Positions 5,894-11,807 of a stretch of 11,807 bases of DNA are shown in pieces. The stretch is from the NCBI GenBank assembly GCA_031277045.1, contig JAISLX010000124.1:1-11807 (forward strand), read 5' to 3'. Each line of letters opens with the position of its first letter. Within the stretch, counting starts at the first letter, position 1. Position numbers and translations under genes: made by a program. The notes below the pieces were generated by a model. It did not search any database and had not been told where the DNA came from. It saw nothing but the letters and a program-made list of their open reading frames with translations. The DNA comes from Treponema sp. Lineage in GTDB: Bacteria > Spirochaetota > Spirochaetia > Treponematales > Breznakiellaceae.

Positions 5894-7601
5894 ATGAAAA
5901 AGATTTTTGTGTGTGTTCTTGTCATGCTTGCCGCAGGTAGTGCCCTGTTCGCCGGTGGTAAGCGGCAGCAGTCGGGGGGGGGGGGCGCCCGCTTTATCAC
6001 CTCCGGGACTCAGTGGAGACGCTCTAGCCTTTAGTAAATTTACGAAACCGGTGGACGTTCATATCGGCATGAGCGTCAGCCCCATCGATACTACCCTCCC
6101 GCCGGGGGACAGCGCCCAAAATAACCAATACACCCGCTATCTTAGGGATAATTACAACATCAACGTTATTGTTGACTGGACCGCCGCTGACGGAAACGAT
6201 TTTAACCAGAAAGTTTCCCTCTGCATCGCCAGCGATACGCTGCCCGACGGCCTTAATGTAAAATCCCAGACCTACATGCTCAAGGCCGCTAAGTCGGATA
6301 TGCTTTATGACATTACTGATTTATTTCAGCAATACGCGTCTTCCCAGGTAAGGGGGATTGTCGAATCCACCAAAGGCCGGGCCATGGAGATGGTTTCCTA
6401 CAATGGCAGGATGATCGCCCTTCCCAATATCACGGTTACTACCGACGGAGTCCACGTCCTTAACGTTCAAAAACAATGGCTCGATCAGTACAATCTTCCC
6501 ATTCCCAAAACCCTTGACGACATTGAAAAGACCGCCAGGGTCTTCAAAGAGAGAAAACCTGCGGGGGATCAGACCATTCCCATCATCGGTCCGGACAAAA
6601 ACACCAAACTCTACTGTAATTTCATAGAATCCTCCAGCTTGGGCAACGGCCTTGATCCGGTTTTCCAAGCCTATGATGTATACCCCGGATATTTTCTTGA
6701 CAACGGAAACGGCACCGTTTCCTATGGTTCCCTTGATTCCAAAATGAAGGAACCCCTGCAGCGCCTTGCCCGCTGGTACAAAGAAGGGCTGCTGGACCCC
6801 GAGTTGGGGAGCCGCGATCAGTCCGGCGAACCGGTGAACGCAAACCAGGCGGGGATGCGTTTTGGTCCCTGGTGGGCCATCGGTTACGGCAATGGGGATT
6901 CCTTTAAGAACAATCCCAAGGCCAACTGGCAGGCGTATCCGGTCTACTCCGACAGCGGCAAGTGGAATGTCCACATGAAGGCCCCCGGTGCCGAAGCCTG
7001 CCTTATCAGCAAAAGGGCTTCCGCCGATACGGCGGCGGCAATCATCATCATGTACAACGCCCTGGTCCGGGACGAAGCGGCCTTTGATACTTCCGTTGCC
7101 ATTGGCTGGTATCCCCTGCGCACCGTGGCCGCCGCGGCGGACGAGACGGAGTACGAATACCGCGAACTCACCAGGGTTCTTAAGGGCGAAACCAAGCCGG
7201 AGGATTACAACGATCCCATGTCGATCTACAAACTTATGTACCACGACGCTCAGCTTATCAAGGGGGTTGTTCCTGGTTACGCGCCCGGCAGGGATCTCAA
7301 CGTCGAGGATTTCAGCATGGCCAACGCGGGGGATTTTAACCGGTCCTACTCACTTCTGATTGGCGACCGGCCCTACGCCACTATTCCGCTGGATAAAGAG
7401 GTATACAGCGTTACCTATAGTATGACGGACCTCCTGGAACAACGCTGGCCCAATCTTTGGAAGATGGAGTCCGAGGTGATGCTGAAGATTATTACCGGCC
7501 AGGCGGATATCAGCGCCTTTGACAAATTCGTTTCCGACTGGAAGGCCCAGGGGGGCCAGGGTATCCTGGACGACCTGGCGGCGAATTATCTAAAAAAATA
7601 A
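5894..7601 (+). CDS. Extracellular sugar-type ABC solute-binding protein 1, off-frame at a poly-G tract
   Basis: This is a periplasmic binding protein of the LplA/YtcQ (LipO-like, family 1) group, which delivers carbohydrate, often oligosaccharides, to the permeases encoded next to it. ATG 5894 has AAGGAG 6-7 bases upstream and begins a clean signal peptide, MKKIFVCVLVMLAAGSALFA, followed by GGKRQQSGGG. The mature part (SKFTKPVDVHIGMS and onward) lies in another frame: as written the signal-peptide frame stops at TAG 6032-6034 after 46 codons. The break falls in a run of 12 G (5974-5985). Removing one G, or adding two, would join both parts into a product of about 568 aa, matching the 567 aa of binding protein 2. 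Across the mature region the two proteins are identical at most positions, by eye about three quarters to four fifths. The signal has no lipobox cysteine and ends in ALFA-GG, so signal peptidase I cleavage is likely. The only in-frame alternative start (TTG 5907) lacks an export signal. Confidence 0.85.
5974..5985 (+). repeat. Poly-G tract of 12 in the signal-peptide region
   Basis: Twelve consecutive G bases follow the codons for KRQQ. The run separates the frame of the signal peptide from that of the mature binding protein. With 11 or 14 G the protein is continuous; with 12 it is cut off at 46 codons. Homopolymeric G runs of this length are typical contingency loci for slipped-strand phase variation. 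Binding protein 2 has GRSGSGTDG at the same place with no homopolymer. Confidence 0.9.
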
Positions 7602-7609
7602 GTTACACC

Positions 7610-7642
7610 TGCGGTTCCAAAATCTGACATTTTGGAACCGCA
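7610..7642 (+). terminator. Strong hairpin between binding protein 1 and permease 1
   Basis: A perfect 14-bp stem, TGCGGTTCCAAAAT (7610-7623) and ATTTTGGAACCGCA (7629-7642), has a 5-base loop CTGAC and starts 8 bases after the binding-protein stop. A T-run is absent. In ABC importer operons such a structure commonly stabilises the upstream mRNA or attenuates the downstream genes, giving excess binding protein over permease. It could also be a copy of a dispersed palindrome. Confidence 0.6.
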
Positions 7643-7692
7643 ATAATTAAATTCCCCACGGGATTTGGACGGCTCCCGGGAAAGGATAAACA

Positions 7693-8586
7693 ATGAAAAG
7701 GCGCACCGCGCTCCAGTTCCACTATTCTCTGATGTTTCTGCCGGGTTTTGTGTGGTTATTTCTTTTTAGCATTGTTCCCATGTACGGGATTGTGATGGCT
7801 TTTCAGGATTTTAACCCCAGCAGGGGGTTTTTTAGGTCCCGGTGGGTCGGCCTTGATAATTTTGAGTATCTTTTCATGCTGGGAGACTCAAAGCAGGTTA
7901 TCATCAACACCCTGATCATAGCGGCGGGTAAGATGGTTCTTAATCTCCTTGTTCCTCTGCTTTTTGCCCTGCTCCTCAACGAAATCCGGATTACCGGTTA
8001 CAAGAAATTTATTCAGACCATTGTCTACCTGCCCCATTTTATTTCATGGGTCATTCTGGCCAGCGTGGTCCTCAATATTTTTGGCTACCGCGGGGTAATA
8101 AACAGTATTACCGGTTTTTTTGGGGTGGAACCAAAGGTGTGGATGACCGACGCCTCCATTTTCCGGCAGTTGGTTATCGGTACGGAGGTGTGGAAGGAAT
8201 TTGGCTACAATGCGGTGATTTTCCTGGCTGCCCTGACGGGGATTAGCCCCAACCTTTACGAGGCCGCCGCCATCGACGGCGCCGGGCGGCTGCGATCAAC
8301 CTGGCACGTTACCCTGCCGGGGATCAGCAGCACCATTGTGGTCCTGGGAGTCCTGGGCCTGGGGAACGTGTTAAACGCCGGCTTTGATCAGATTTACAAT
8401 CTCTACAACCCCATGGTGTATTCCACTGGCGATATTATCGATACATGGGTGTACCGCATGGGCCTTATCAACCTGCAATTTTCCCTCGCCACCGCGGCGG
8501 GGCTCTTAAAATCCGTGGTTAGTTTTGTCCTTATCGTTGGTTCCTGGCTCATGGCGTATAAATGTGCCGATTACCGGGTCTTTTAG
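7693..8586 (+). CDS. Sugar ABC transporter permease 1 (LplB-like)
   Basis: This is an integral membrane subunit of a carbohydrate importer, pairing with permease 2 to form the channel. ATG 7693 has AAAGGA 6 bases upstream. The 297-aa product has about six hydrophobic spans (roughly 11-37, 73-95, 106-131, 160-183, 213-227 and 264-289). The cytoplasmic EAA loop that docks the ATPase is well kept: YEAAAIDGAGRLRSTWHVTL (189-208). The N terminus MKRRTALQFHYSLMFLPGFV matches the first residues of the truncated gene at 11465. It is separated by 91 bases and a hairpin from binding protein 1, and by only 9 bases from permease 2. Substrate cannot be told from sequence alone; relatives handle oligosaccharides and pectin-derived sugars. 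Confidence 0.93.
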   Translation: MKRRTALQFHYSLMFLPGFVWLFLFSIVPMYGIVMAFQDFNPSRGFFRSRWVGLDNFEYLFMLGDSKQVIINTLIIAAGKMVLNLLVPLLFALLLNEIRITGYKKFIQTIVYLPHFISWVILASVVLNIFGYRGVINSITGFFGVEPKVWMTDASIFRQLVIGTEVWKEFGYNAVIFLAALTGISPNLYEAAAIDGAGRLRSTWHVTLPGISSTIVVLGVLGLGNVLNAGFDQIYNLYNPMVYSTGDIIDTWVYRMGLINLQFSLATAAGLLKSVVSFVLIVGSWLMAYKCADYRVF

Positions 8587-8595
8587 GGGGAAGAT

Positions 8596-9480
8596 ATGAT
8601 TCAAACCAGAAATTTCAGCGAGCGGATATTTAACATCGTTAATGTTTTTATCATGGGTTTTCTTGGCTTTTCCTGCCTGTATCCCCTCTGGTACGCCCTC
8701 TGTCTTTCTATTTCCGATAAGGCCGCCGCCAACTCGGGGCTGGTCACATTCTATCCCATCGGCTTTACCCTTATTTCTTACCGGGAAATCATAAAGGACC
8801 TTATGTTTTTTAATTCTTTCTGGATTTCCATTCAAAGAACGGCCCTGGGAACTATTGCAACCCTCGCCGTCCTCATTACTATGGCCTACCCCCTTTCCAA
8901 ACCCCGGCGGGAATTCCGTCCCCGGAACGCCCTTATGTGGGTGGTGATCTTCTGCATGCTTTTTAACGGCGGGACTATCCCCTGGTATATCACGGTAAAG
9001 AACTATGGCCTTATCGATTCAATCTGGGGCCTGGTGCTGGGAGGGAGCCTTCCGGTTTTCAACCTGATTCTGATGATGAATTTCTTCCGGGGGATCCCAC
9101 GTGACCTGGAGGAAGCGGCCTTCGTGGACGGCGCCGGGCCCTGGAGGATTCTCTTTACGATTGTGGTCCCCTGTTCCATCCCGGTTATCGCCACGATAGT
9201 GCTCTTTACCGGGGTGTACCACTGGAATGAATTTTTTCAGGGTTTGGTGCTTACCACCAATGAAAGCCGCTATCCCCTGCAAACGTATATTCAGCAGCTT
9301 GTAGTCAATATTCAGGCTTCCACCCTCTCCAAGGACATGATCGAGAATCTTTTCAAGCTTTCCAACAAGTCCCTGAACGCCGCCAAGGTCTTTATCGCCA
9401 TGATCCCCATGCTGGCGGTTTACCCCTTCCTGCAGCGGTATTTTATTTCTGGCATTATGCTGGGGGCGGTAAAAGAGTAG
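8596..9480 (+). CDS. Sugar ABC transporter permease 2 (YtcP-like)
   Basis: This is the second membrane subunit of the importer, 294 aa. ATG 8596 lies 9 bases after the permease 1 stop; its ribosome site AGGGGGA overlaps that stop codon, so the two genes are probably translationally coupled. Hydrophobic spans lie at about 13-38, 82-100, 111-130, 141-162, 185-206 and 265-288. The EAA loop is LEEAAFVDGAGPWRILFTIV (171-190), and the C terminus RYFISGIMLGAVKE is typical for this subfamily. No ATPase gene follows; partners of this type usually share an MsmK/UgpC-like ATPase encoded elsewhere. Confidence 0.93.
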   Translation: MIQTRNFSERIFNIVNVFIMGFLGFSCLYPLWYALCLSISDKAAANSGLVTFYPIGFTLISYREIIKDLMFFNSFWISIQRTALGTIATLAVLITMAYPLSKPRREFRPRNALMWVVIFCMLFNGGTIPWYITVKNYGLIDSIWGLVLGGSLPVFNLILMMNFFRGIPRDLEEAAFVDGAGPWRILFTIVVPCSIPVIATIVLFTGVYHWNEFFQGLVLTTNESRYPLQTYIQQLVVNIQASTLSKDMIENLFKLSNKSLNAAKVFIAMIPMLAVYPFLQRYFISGIMLGAVKE

Positions 9481-9511
9481 CCCTGCGGAAAGGAGGCAGC
9501 GCCCGTCTTTC

Positions 9512-9540
9512 AGGTTCCGCCGGTTTCGCGCCCGGAACCT
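9512..9540. terminator. Hairpin after permease 2
   Basis: The perfect arms AGGTTCCG (9512-9519) and CGGAACCT (9533-9540) enclose a 13-base loop, 31 bases past the permease 2 stop. It has no T-run on the plus strand, so termination is possible rather than clear. On the minus strand it directly follows the TGA that ends the possible gene tail at 9540-9594, so it may have served that gene. Confidence 0.4.
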
Positions 9541-9594
9541 CACTCGCTGTCAAAGATCACGCCGCCGATGTCGAAGTCCTCGGGGTTTACCTCA
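9540..9594 (-). pseudogene. Possible 3' tail of a convergent gene
   Basis: The minus strand reads PEVNPEDFDIGGVIFDSE and then TGA (9542-9540), immediately followed by a hairpin. Composition and termination look like a real protein C terminus. It stops making sense where the helicase-tail repeat begins (9595), which fits a fragment of the gene that lay downstream of the importer before the duplication. The family is not identified from so few residues. Confidence 0.3.
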
Positions 9595-9623
9595 GGCCTG
9601 CCCGCGGACGCGGAACGCTTTTT
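9595..9623 (+). repeat. Second copy of the helicase 3'-end repeat
   Basis: This segment matches 28 of 29 bases with the helicase 3' end at 5771-5799. Read in the helicase frame it gives GLPADAERFLF and then TAA (9628-9630). There is no helicase gene upstream, so this is a displaced fragment marking a duplication breakpoint. Confidence 0.85.
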
Positions 9624-9750
9624 GTTTTAATGGCCTATTTTTCTTTTTTTTGAACTAATCAACAAACAAATCGTTTTTATCCGGCAGCATTTCTTGATTC
9701 CTCCCGGGACCAGAATAAGGATTGATCCCAAGAAACCAATGGAGGATACC

Positions 9751-11454
9751 ATGAAAAAAGCGCACGTCTGTGTTATTATTATTCTTGCTGTATGCGGCGT
9801 GTCCTGCACGGGAAGATCCGGTTCCGGAACAGACGGGATCCCCAGCCTGTCGCCTTCGGGATTAATGGGGGATTCCCTGGCCTTCAGCAAATTTACCAAA
9901 CCTGTGGATGTCCATATCGGGATGAGTATCAACCCCATTGACACCACCCTTCCCCCGGGGGACAGTCCGCAAAACAACCAGTACACCCGCTATCTTAGGG
10001 ATAATTACAACATCAACGTTATTGTTGACTGGTCCGCAGCCAGCGGAAATGATTATAACCAGAAAGTATCCCTGTGCATCGCCAGCAATACCCTGCCCGA
10101 CGGACTCAGCGTGAGATCTCACGCCTATGTGCTCAAAGCCGCCAAATCCGGCATGCTATACGATATTACGGATTTGTTTTCGCGCTACGCGTCTTCCCAG
10201 GCAAAAGGAATTGTCGATTCGACCAAGGGCCGGGCCGCGCGGATGGTTTCTTATAACGACAGAATGATCGCCCTTCCCGGCGTCTCGGTTATCACCGACG
10301 GGGTTCATATCCTTACCGTCCAGAAACAGTGGCTTGATATGTACGGCCTTCCGGTTCCCATGACGCTTGACGATATAGAAAATGCCGCCTGGGTGTTCAA
10401 GGAAAAGAAACCCGCCGGAAACGCGACCATCCCGATTGCCGGGCCGGATAAAAATACCAAGCTGTACTGCAGCTTTATCGAATCATCAAGCCTTGTGGGC
10501 GGCCTTGATCCTGTTTTTCAGGCATGTGATGTGTACCCCGGCTTTTTCCTTGACAACGGAAACGGAACCGTTTCCTATGGCTCCCTTGACCCCAAGATGA
10601 AAGAACCCCTGGCGCGCCTGGCCCGCTGGTACAAAGAAGGGCTGCTGGACCCTGAACTGGGAAACCGGGACAGTTCCGGTGAAGTGGTCAACGCGAATCA
10701 GGCCGGCATGCGCTTTGGTCCCTGGTGGTCCATCGGTTACGGGAACAGCAATTCGTTTAAAAACAACCCCCGCGCGAACTGGCAGTCATATCCGGTTTAT
10801 TCCGCCGCCGGCGCCTGGAACCTCCACATGCCGGCGCCCGGTTTCGCGGCCTGCCTTATCAATAAAAGGGCCTCCCCCGACACGGCGGCGGCGATTATCA
10901 TCATGTACAACGCCCTGATCCGGGACGAGGCCGTTTTCGATACCAGCGTCGACATAAGCTGGTACCCCCTGCGTACCGTGGCCGCCGCGGCGGACGAGAC
11001 GGAGTACGAGTACCGCGAACTAACCAAGGTTTTGAAAGGCCAGGCAGATCCGGAAAATTACAACGATCCCATGTCGATTTACAAGTTTATCTACCACGAT
11101 GCGCGGATTATCAGGAACGTTATTCCCGGCTATTCCCCCGGCAGGGAGCTTAACATCGCGGATTTTAACATGTCCAACCCCGGATATTTTAACCGTTCCT
11201 ACTCGCTTATGATCGGCAACCGGCCCTACGCCACCACCAGGGTTGACAAAGAAGTGTACAGCGTTACCTACGGCATGACGGACCTGCTTGAACAGCACTG
11301 GCCCAACCTGTGGAACATGGAAGCCGAGGTAATGATGAAAATTATCACCGGGAAGGCAGGCATGGACGCCTTCGATGAATTTGTCGCCGGCTGGAAAACC
11401 CAGGGAGGCCAGGCCATTCTGGACGATCTTGCGATCCAGTTTTTGAAGAACTAA
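9751..11454 (+). CDS. Extracellular sugar-type ABC solute-binding lipoprotein 2
   Basis: This is a paralogue of binding protein 1, 567 aa, same LplA/YtcQ-like group. ATG 9751 is chosen over the in-frame ATG at 9694 because GGAGG (9741-9745) lies 5 bases upstream and the product then starts directly with a signal sequence, MKKAHVCVIIILAVCGVSC. C19 after GVS is a probable, loosely conserved lipobox of the kind spirochaetes tolerate; it would anchor the protein by lipid. The mature part shares long blocks with paralogue 1, for example QNNQYTRYLRDNYNINVIVD, RFGPWW and AAAADETEYEYREL. It lacks the poly-G run. The gene is in frame throughout. Ten bases after its stop begins a truncated permease 1 copy, so it formerly headed its own importer operon. 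It may now feed the intact permeases upstream, but that is inference. Confidence 0.92.
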   Translation: MKKAHVCVIIILAVCGVSCTGRSGSGTDGIPSLSPSGLMGDSLAFSKFTKPVDVHIGMSINPIDTTLPPGDSPQNNQYTRYLRDNYNINVIVDWSAASGNDYNQKVSLCIASNTLPDGLSVRSHAYVLKAAKSGMLYDITDLFSRYASSQAKGIVDSTKGRAARMVSYNDRMIALPGVSVITDGVHILTVQKQWLDMYGLPVPMTLDDIENAAWVFKEKKPAGNATIPIAGPDKNTKLYCSFIESSSLVGGLDPVFQACDVYPGFFLDNGNGTVSYGSLDPKMKEPLARLARWYKEGLLDPELGNRDSSGEVVNANQAGMRFGPWWSIGYGNSNSFKNNPRANWQSYPVYSAAGAWNLHMPAPGFAACLINKRASPDTAAAIIIMYNALIRDEAVFDTSVDISWYPLRTVAAAADETEYEYRELTKVLKGQADPENYNDPMSIYKFIYHDARIIRNVIPGYSPGRELNIADFNMSNPGYFNRSYSLMIGNRPYATTRVDKEVYSVTYGMTDLLEQHWPNLWNMEAEVMMKIITGKAGMDAFDEFVAGWKTQGGQAILDDLAIQFLKN

Positions 11455-11464
11455 GCGGCCGTCA

Positions 11465-11629
11465 ATGAAAAAACGTTTAACACTTCAACTCCACTGCAGG
11501 ATGATGATTCTTTCTGGAGCTGTTCAGAAACCTCGGTTTCTGAACAACAACCGTTTCAAAACAATGATAAATGATACGCCGCTTATATCCGATGGATTTG
11601 ACAATCTCTTCGGGGCTTTCACCATCTAA
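11465..11629 (+). pseudogene. Truncated second copy of permease 1
   Basis: ATG 11465 opens MKKRLTLQLHCRMMILSGAV, aligned without gaps to the first 20 residues of permease 1 with 10 identities (M1, K2, R4, L7, Q8, H10, M14, L16, G18, V20). From about 11520 the frame enters a palindrome and then runs antisense through an IS630-like remnant, stopping at TAA 11627-11629 after 54 codons. The rest of the permease is absent up to the window edge. It sits 10 bases after binding protein 2, the order expected for the importer operon. Confidence 0.7.
11521..11546. repeat. Perfect 12-bp palindrome at the permease break point
   Basis: The arms TGTTCAGAAACC (11521-11532) and GGTTTCTGAACA (11535-11546) are separated by TC. 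It lies exactly where similarity to permease 1 ends and the IS630-like remnant begins, so it is either an element end or a dispersed palindrome that landed there. Confidence 0.75.
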
Positions 11630-11662
11630 TACCCGTTGCACTGCTGTAATCCTTATTCGCAA
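11552..11662 (-). pseudogene. IS630-like transposase, N-terminal fragment
   Basis: The minus strand reads LRIRITAVQRVLDGESPEEI, then VKSIGYKRRIIYHCFE. This matches the helix-turn-helix start of IS630-type transposases (RxRAVxxVxxGxSPEEVxxxxGxxRxxIY). Only about 37 codons are left. The usual residues before the block are replaced at 11664 by the arm of a 15-bp inverted repeat, and the remainder after the HTH is lost at the palindrome 11521-11546. No DDE core is present, so it is inactive. Confidence 0.55.
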
Positions 11663-11663
11663 A

Positions 11664-11738
11664 GTCTGGTTTAATACCCCGCGGCTTACCGCGGCTCACG
11701 TAAGGCAAAGCCTACAAAGATTTGGTATTAAACCAGAC
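11664..11738. repeat. Nested palindromic element with 15-bp inverted repeat
   Basis: The outer arms GTCTGGTTTAATACC (11664-11678) and GGTATTAAACCAGAC (11724-11738) match perfectly. Within the 45-base interior are a small hairpin GCGG-CTTA-CCGC, two CCGCGG sites and AGGC-AAA-GCCT. The total is 75 bp. The layout resembles a miniature palindromic or MITE-like element. It shares TAATACCC plus a GC hairpin with 425-458. Confidence 0.65.
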
Positions 11739-11807
11739 GATATTATAAACTTCCTTACAGAACGAGCCTCCGCTCCAACCAACACAACGCTTAAGATACC
11801 GCGCGGC
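11739..11807. other. Right edge, unassigned
   Basis: There is no recognised gene. The minus strand is open from the window edge to TGA at 11698-11696, reading GILSVVLVGAEARSVRKF and ending NLCRLCLT. This could be the end of a gene outside the window, but it runs through the palindromic element and has no family match that I recognise. Confidence 0.25.

Larger units (their letters stand above)
9481..9750. other. Duplication-junction region between permease 2 and binding protein 2
   Basis: This stretch holds no intact gene. In order it shows: an orphan ribosome-site-like AAAGGAGG (9489-9496) with no start codon at a suitable distance; a hairpin with 8-bp arms (9512-9519, 9533-9540); a minus-strand reading frame that looks like a gene tail (9540-9594); the helicase-tail repeat (9595-9623); then an AT-rich leader with T-runs up to the binding-protein start. 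A weak promoter (TTGAAC at 9650-9655, TTTTAT at 9675-9680, spacing 19) may drive the next gene. Confidence 0.6.

Noticed and set aside
6321..7244. Long minus-strand ORF (307 aa) opposite binding protein 1
   Set aside because: It is antisense to a strongly conserved coding frame, shows no recognisable motif, and the paralogous region at 10200-11100 does not keep the same frame open.
5907..7601. TTG start at 5907 as the true start of binding protein 1
   Set aside because: It would give a protein with no export signal, while a well-placed ribosome site and an ideal signal peptide begin at 5894 in the other frame.
9694..9750. N-terminal extension of binding protein 2 from ATG 9694
   Set aside because: The added 19 residues are charged and precede the signal sequence; GGAGG at 9741 clearly serves ATG 9751.
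1..11807. tRNA or rRNA genes
   Set aside because: No cloverleaf with a T-loop GGTTCRA pattern in proper context and no rRNA-like conserved blocks were seen; the GGTTC strings found belong to simple palindromes.

Overview
The window looks like chromosomal DNA of a host-associated, anaerobic spirochaete, most likely a Treponema of the termite-gut type. This is inferred from three things: an oxygen- or NO-scavenging flavodiiron protein, a multi-sugar ABC uptake cassette of the LplA/YtcQ-LplB-YtcP type, and a relaxed spirochaetal-style export signal. No rRNA or other taxonomic marker is present. The two ends of the window are mobile-element debris. The middle holds intact genes.

Layout. Positions 1-496 contain no convincing large gene, only short repeats, hairpins and one doubtful small minus-strand ORF. 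Positions 497-1328 are a shrunken ISAs1-family insertion sequence. Its terminal inverted repeats are still visible and its transposase is broken by frameshifts, a palindromic insertion and deletions. Two hairpins follow. Next comes a minus-strand gene (1404-3266) for a flavodiiron protein that carries flavodoxin, flavin-reductase-like and rubredoxin domains in one chain. Divergent from it, 3365-5803 encodes a DinG/XPD-type Fe-S helicase with an intact RadC-like JAMM metalloprotease domain fused to its N terminus.

Downstream is a sugar-type ABC importer cassette: solute-binding protein 1 (5894-7601), a strong hairpin, and two coupled permease genes (7693-8586 and 8596-9480). No ATPase gene is present, so a shared ATPase encoded elsewhere is expected. 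A second, closely related solute-binding protein (9751-11454) follows, and right after it the first ~20 codons of a second copy of permease 1. That copy is cut off at ~11519 by a palindrome and a remnant of an IS630-like transposase.

A 29-bp copy of the 3' end of the helicase gene lies at 9595-9623, upstream of the second binding-protein gene. The simplest reading is an old tandem duplication of a unit running from the helicase tail through the importer, with the right-hand copy later destroyed by mobile elements.

The most striking local signal is a run of 12 G in the signal-peptide region of binding protein 1. As written, this run puts the signal peptide and the mature protein in different frames; 11 (or 14) G would join them. 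This is either a phase-variable switch or a base-count error. The two binding proteins also differ in export signal: copy 1 has a Cys-free signal peptide and copy 2 has a probable lipobox, so they may be displayed differently at the cell surface.
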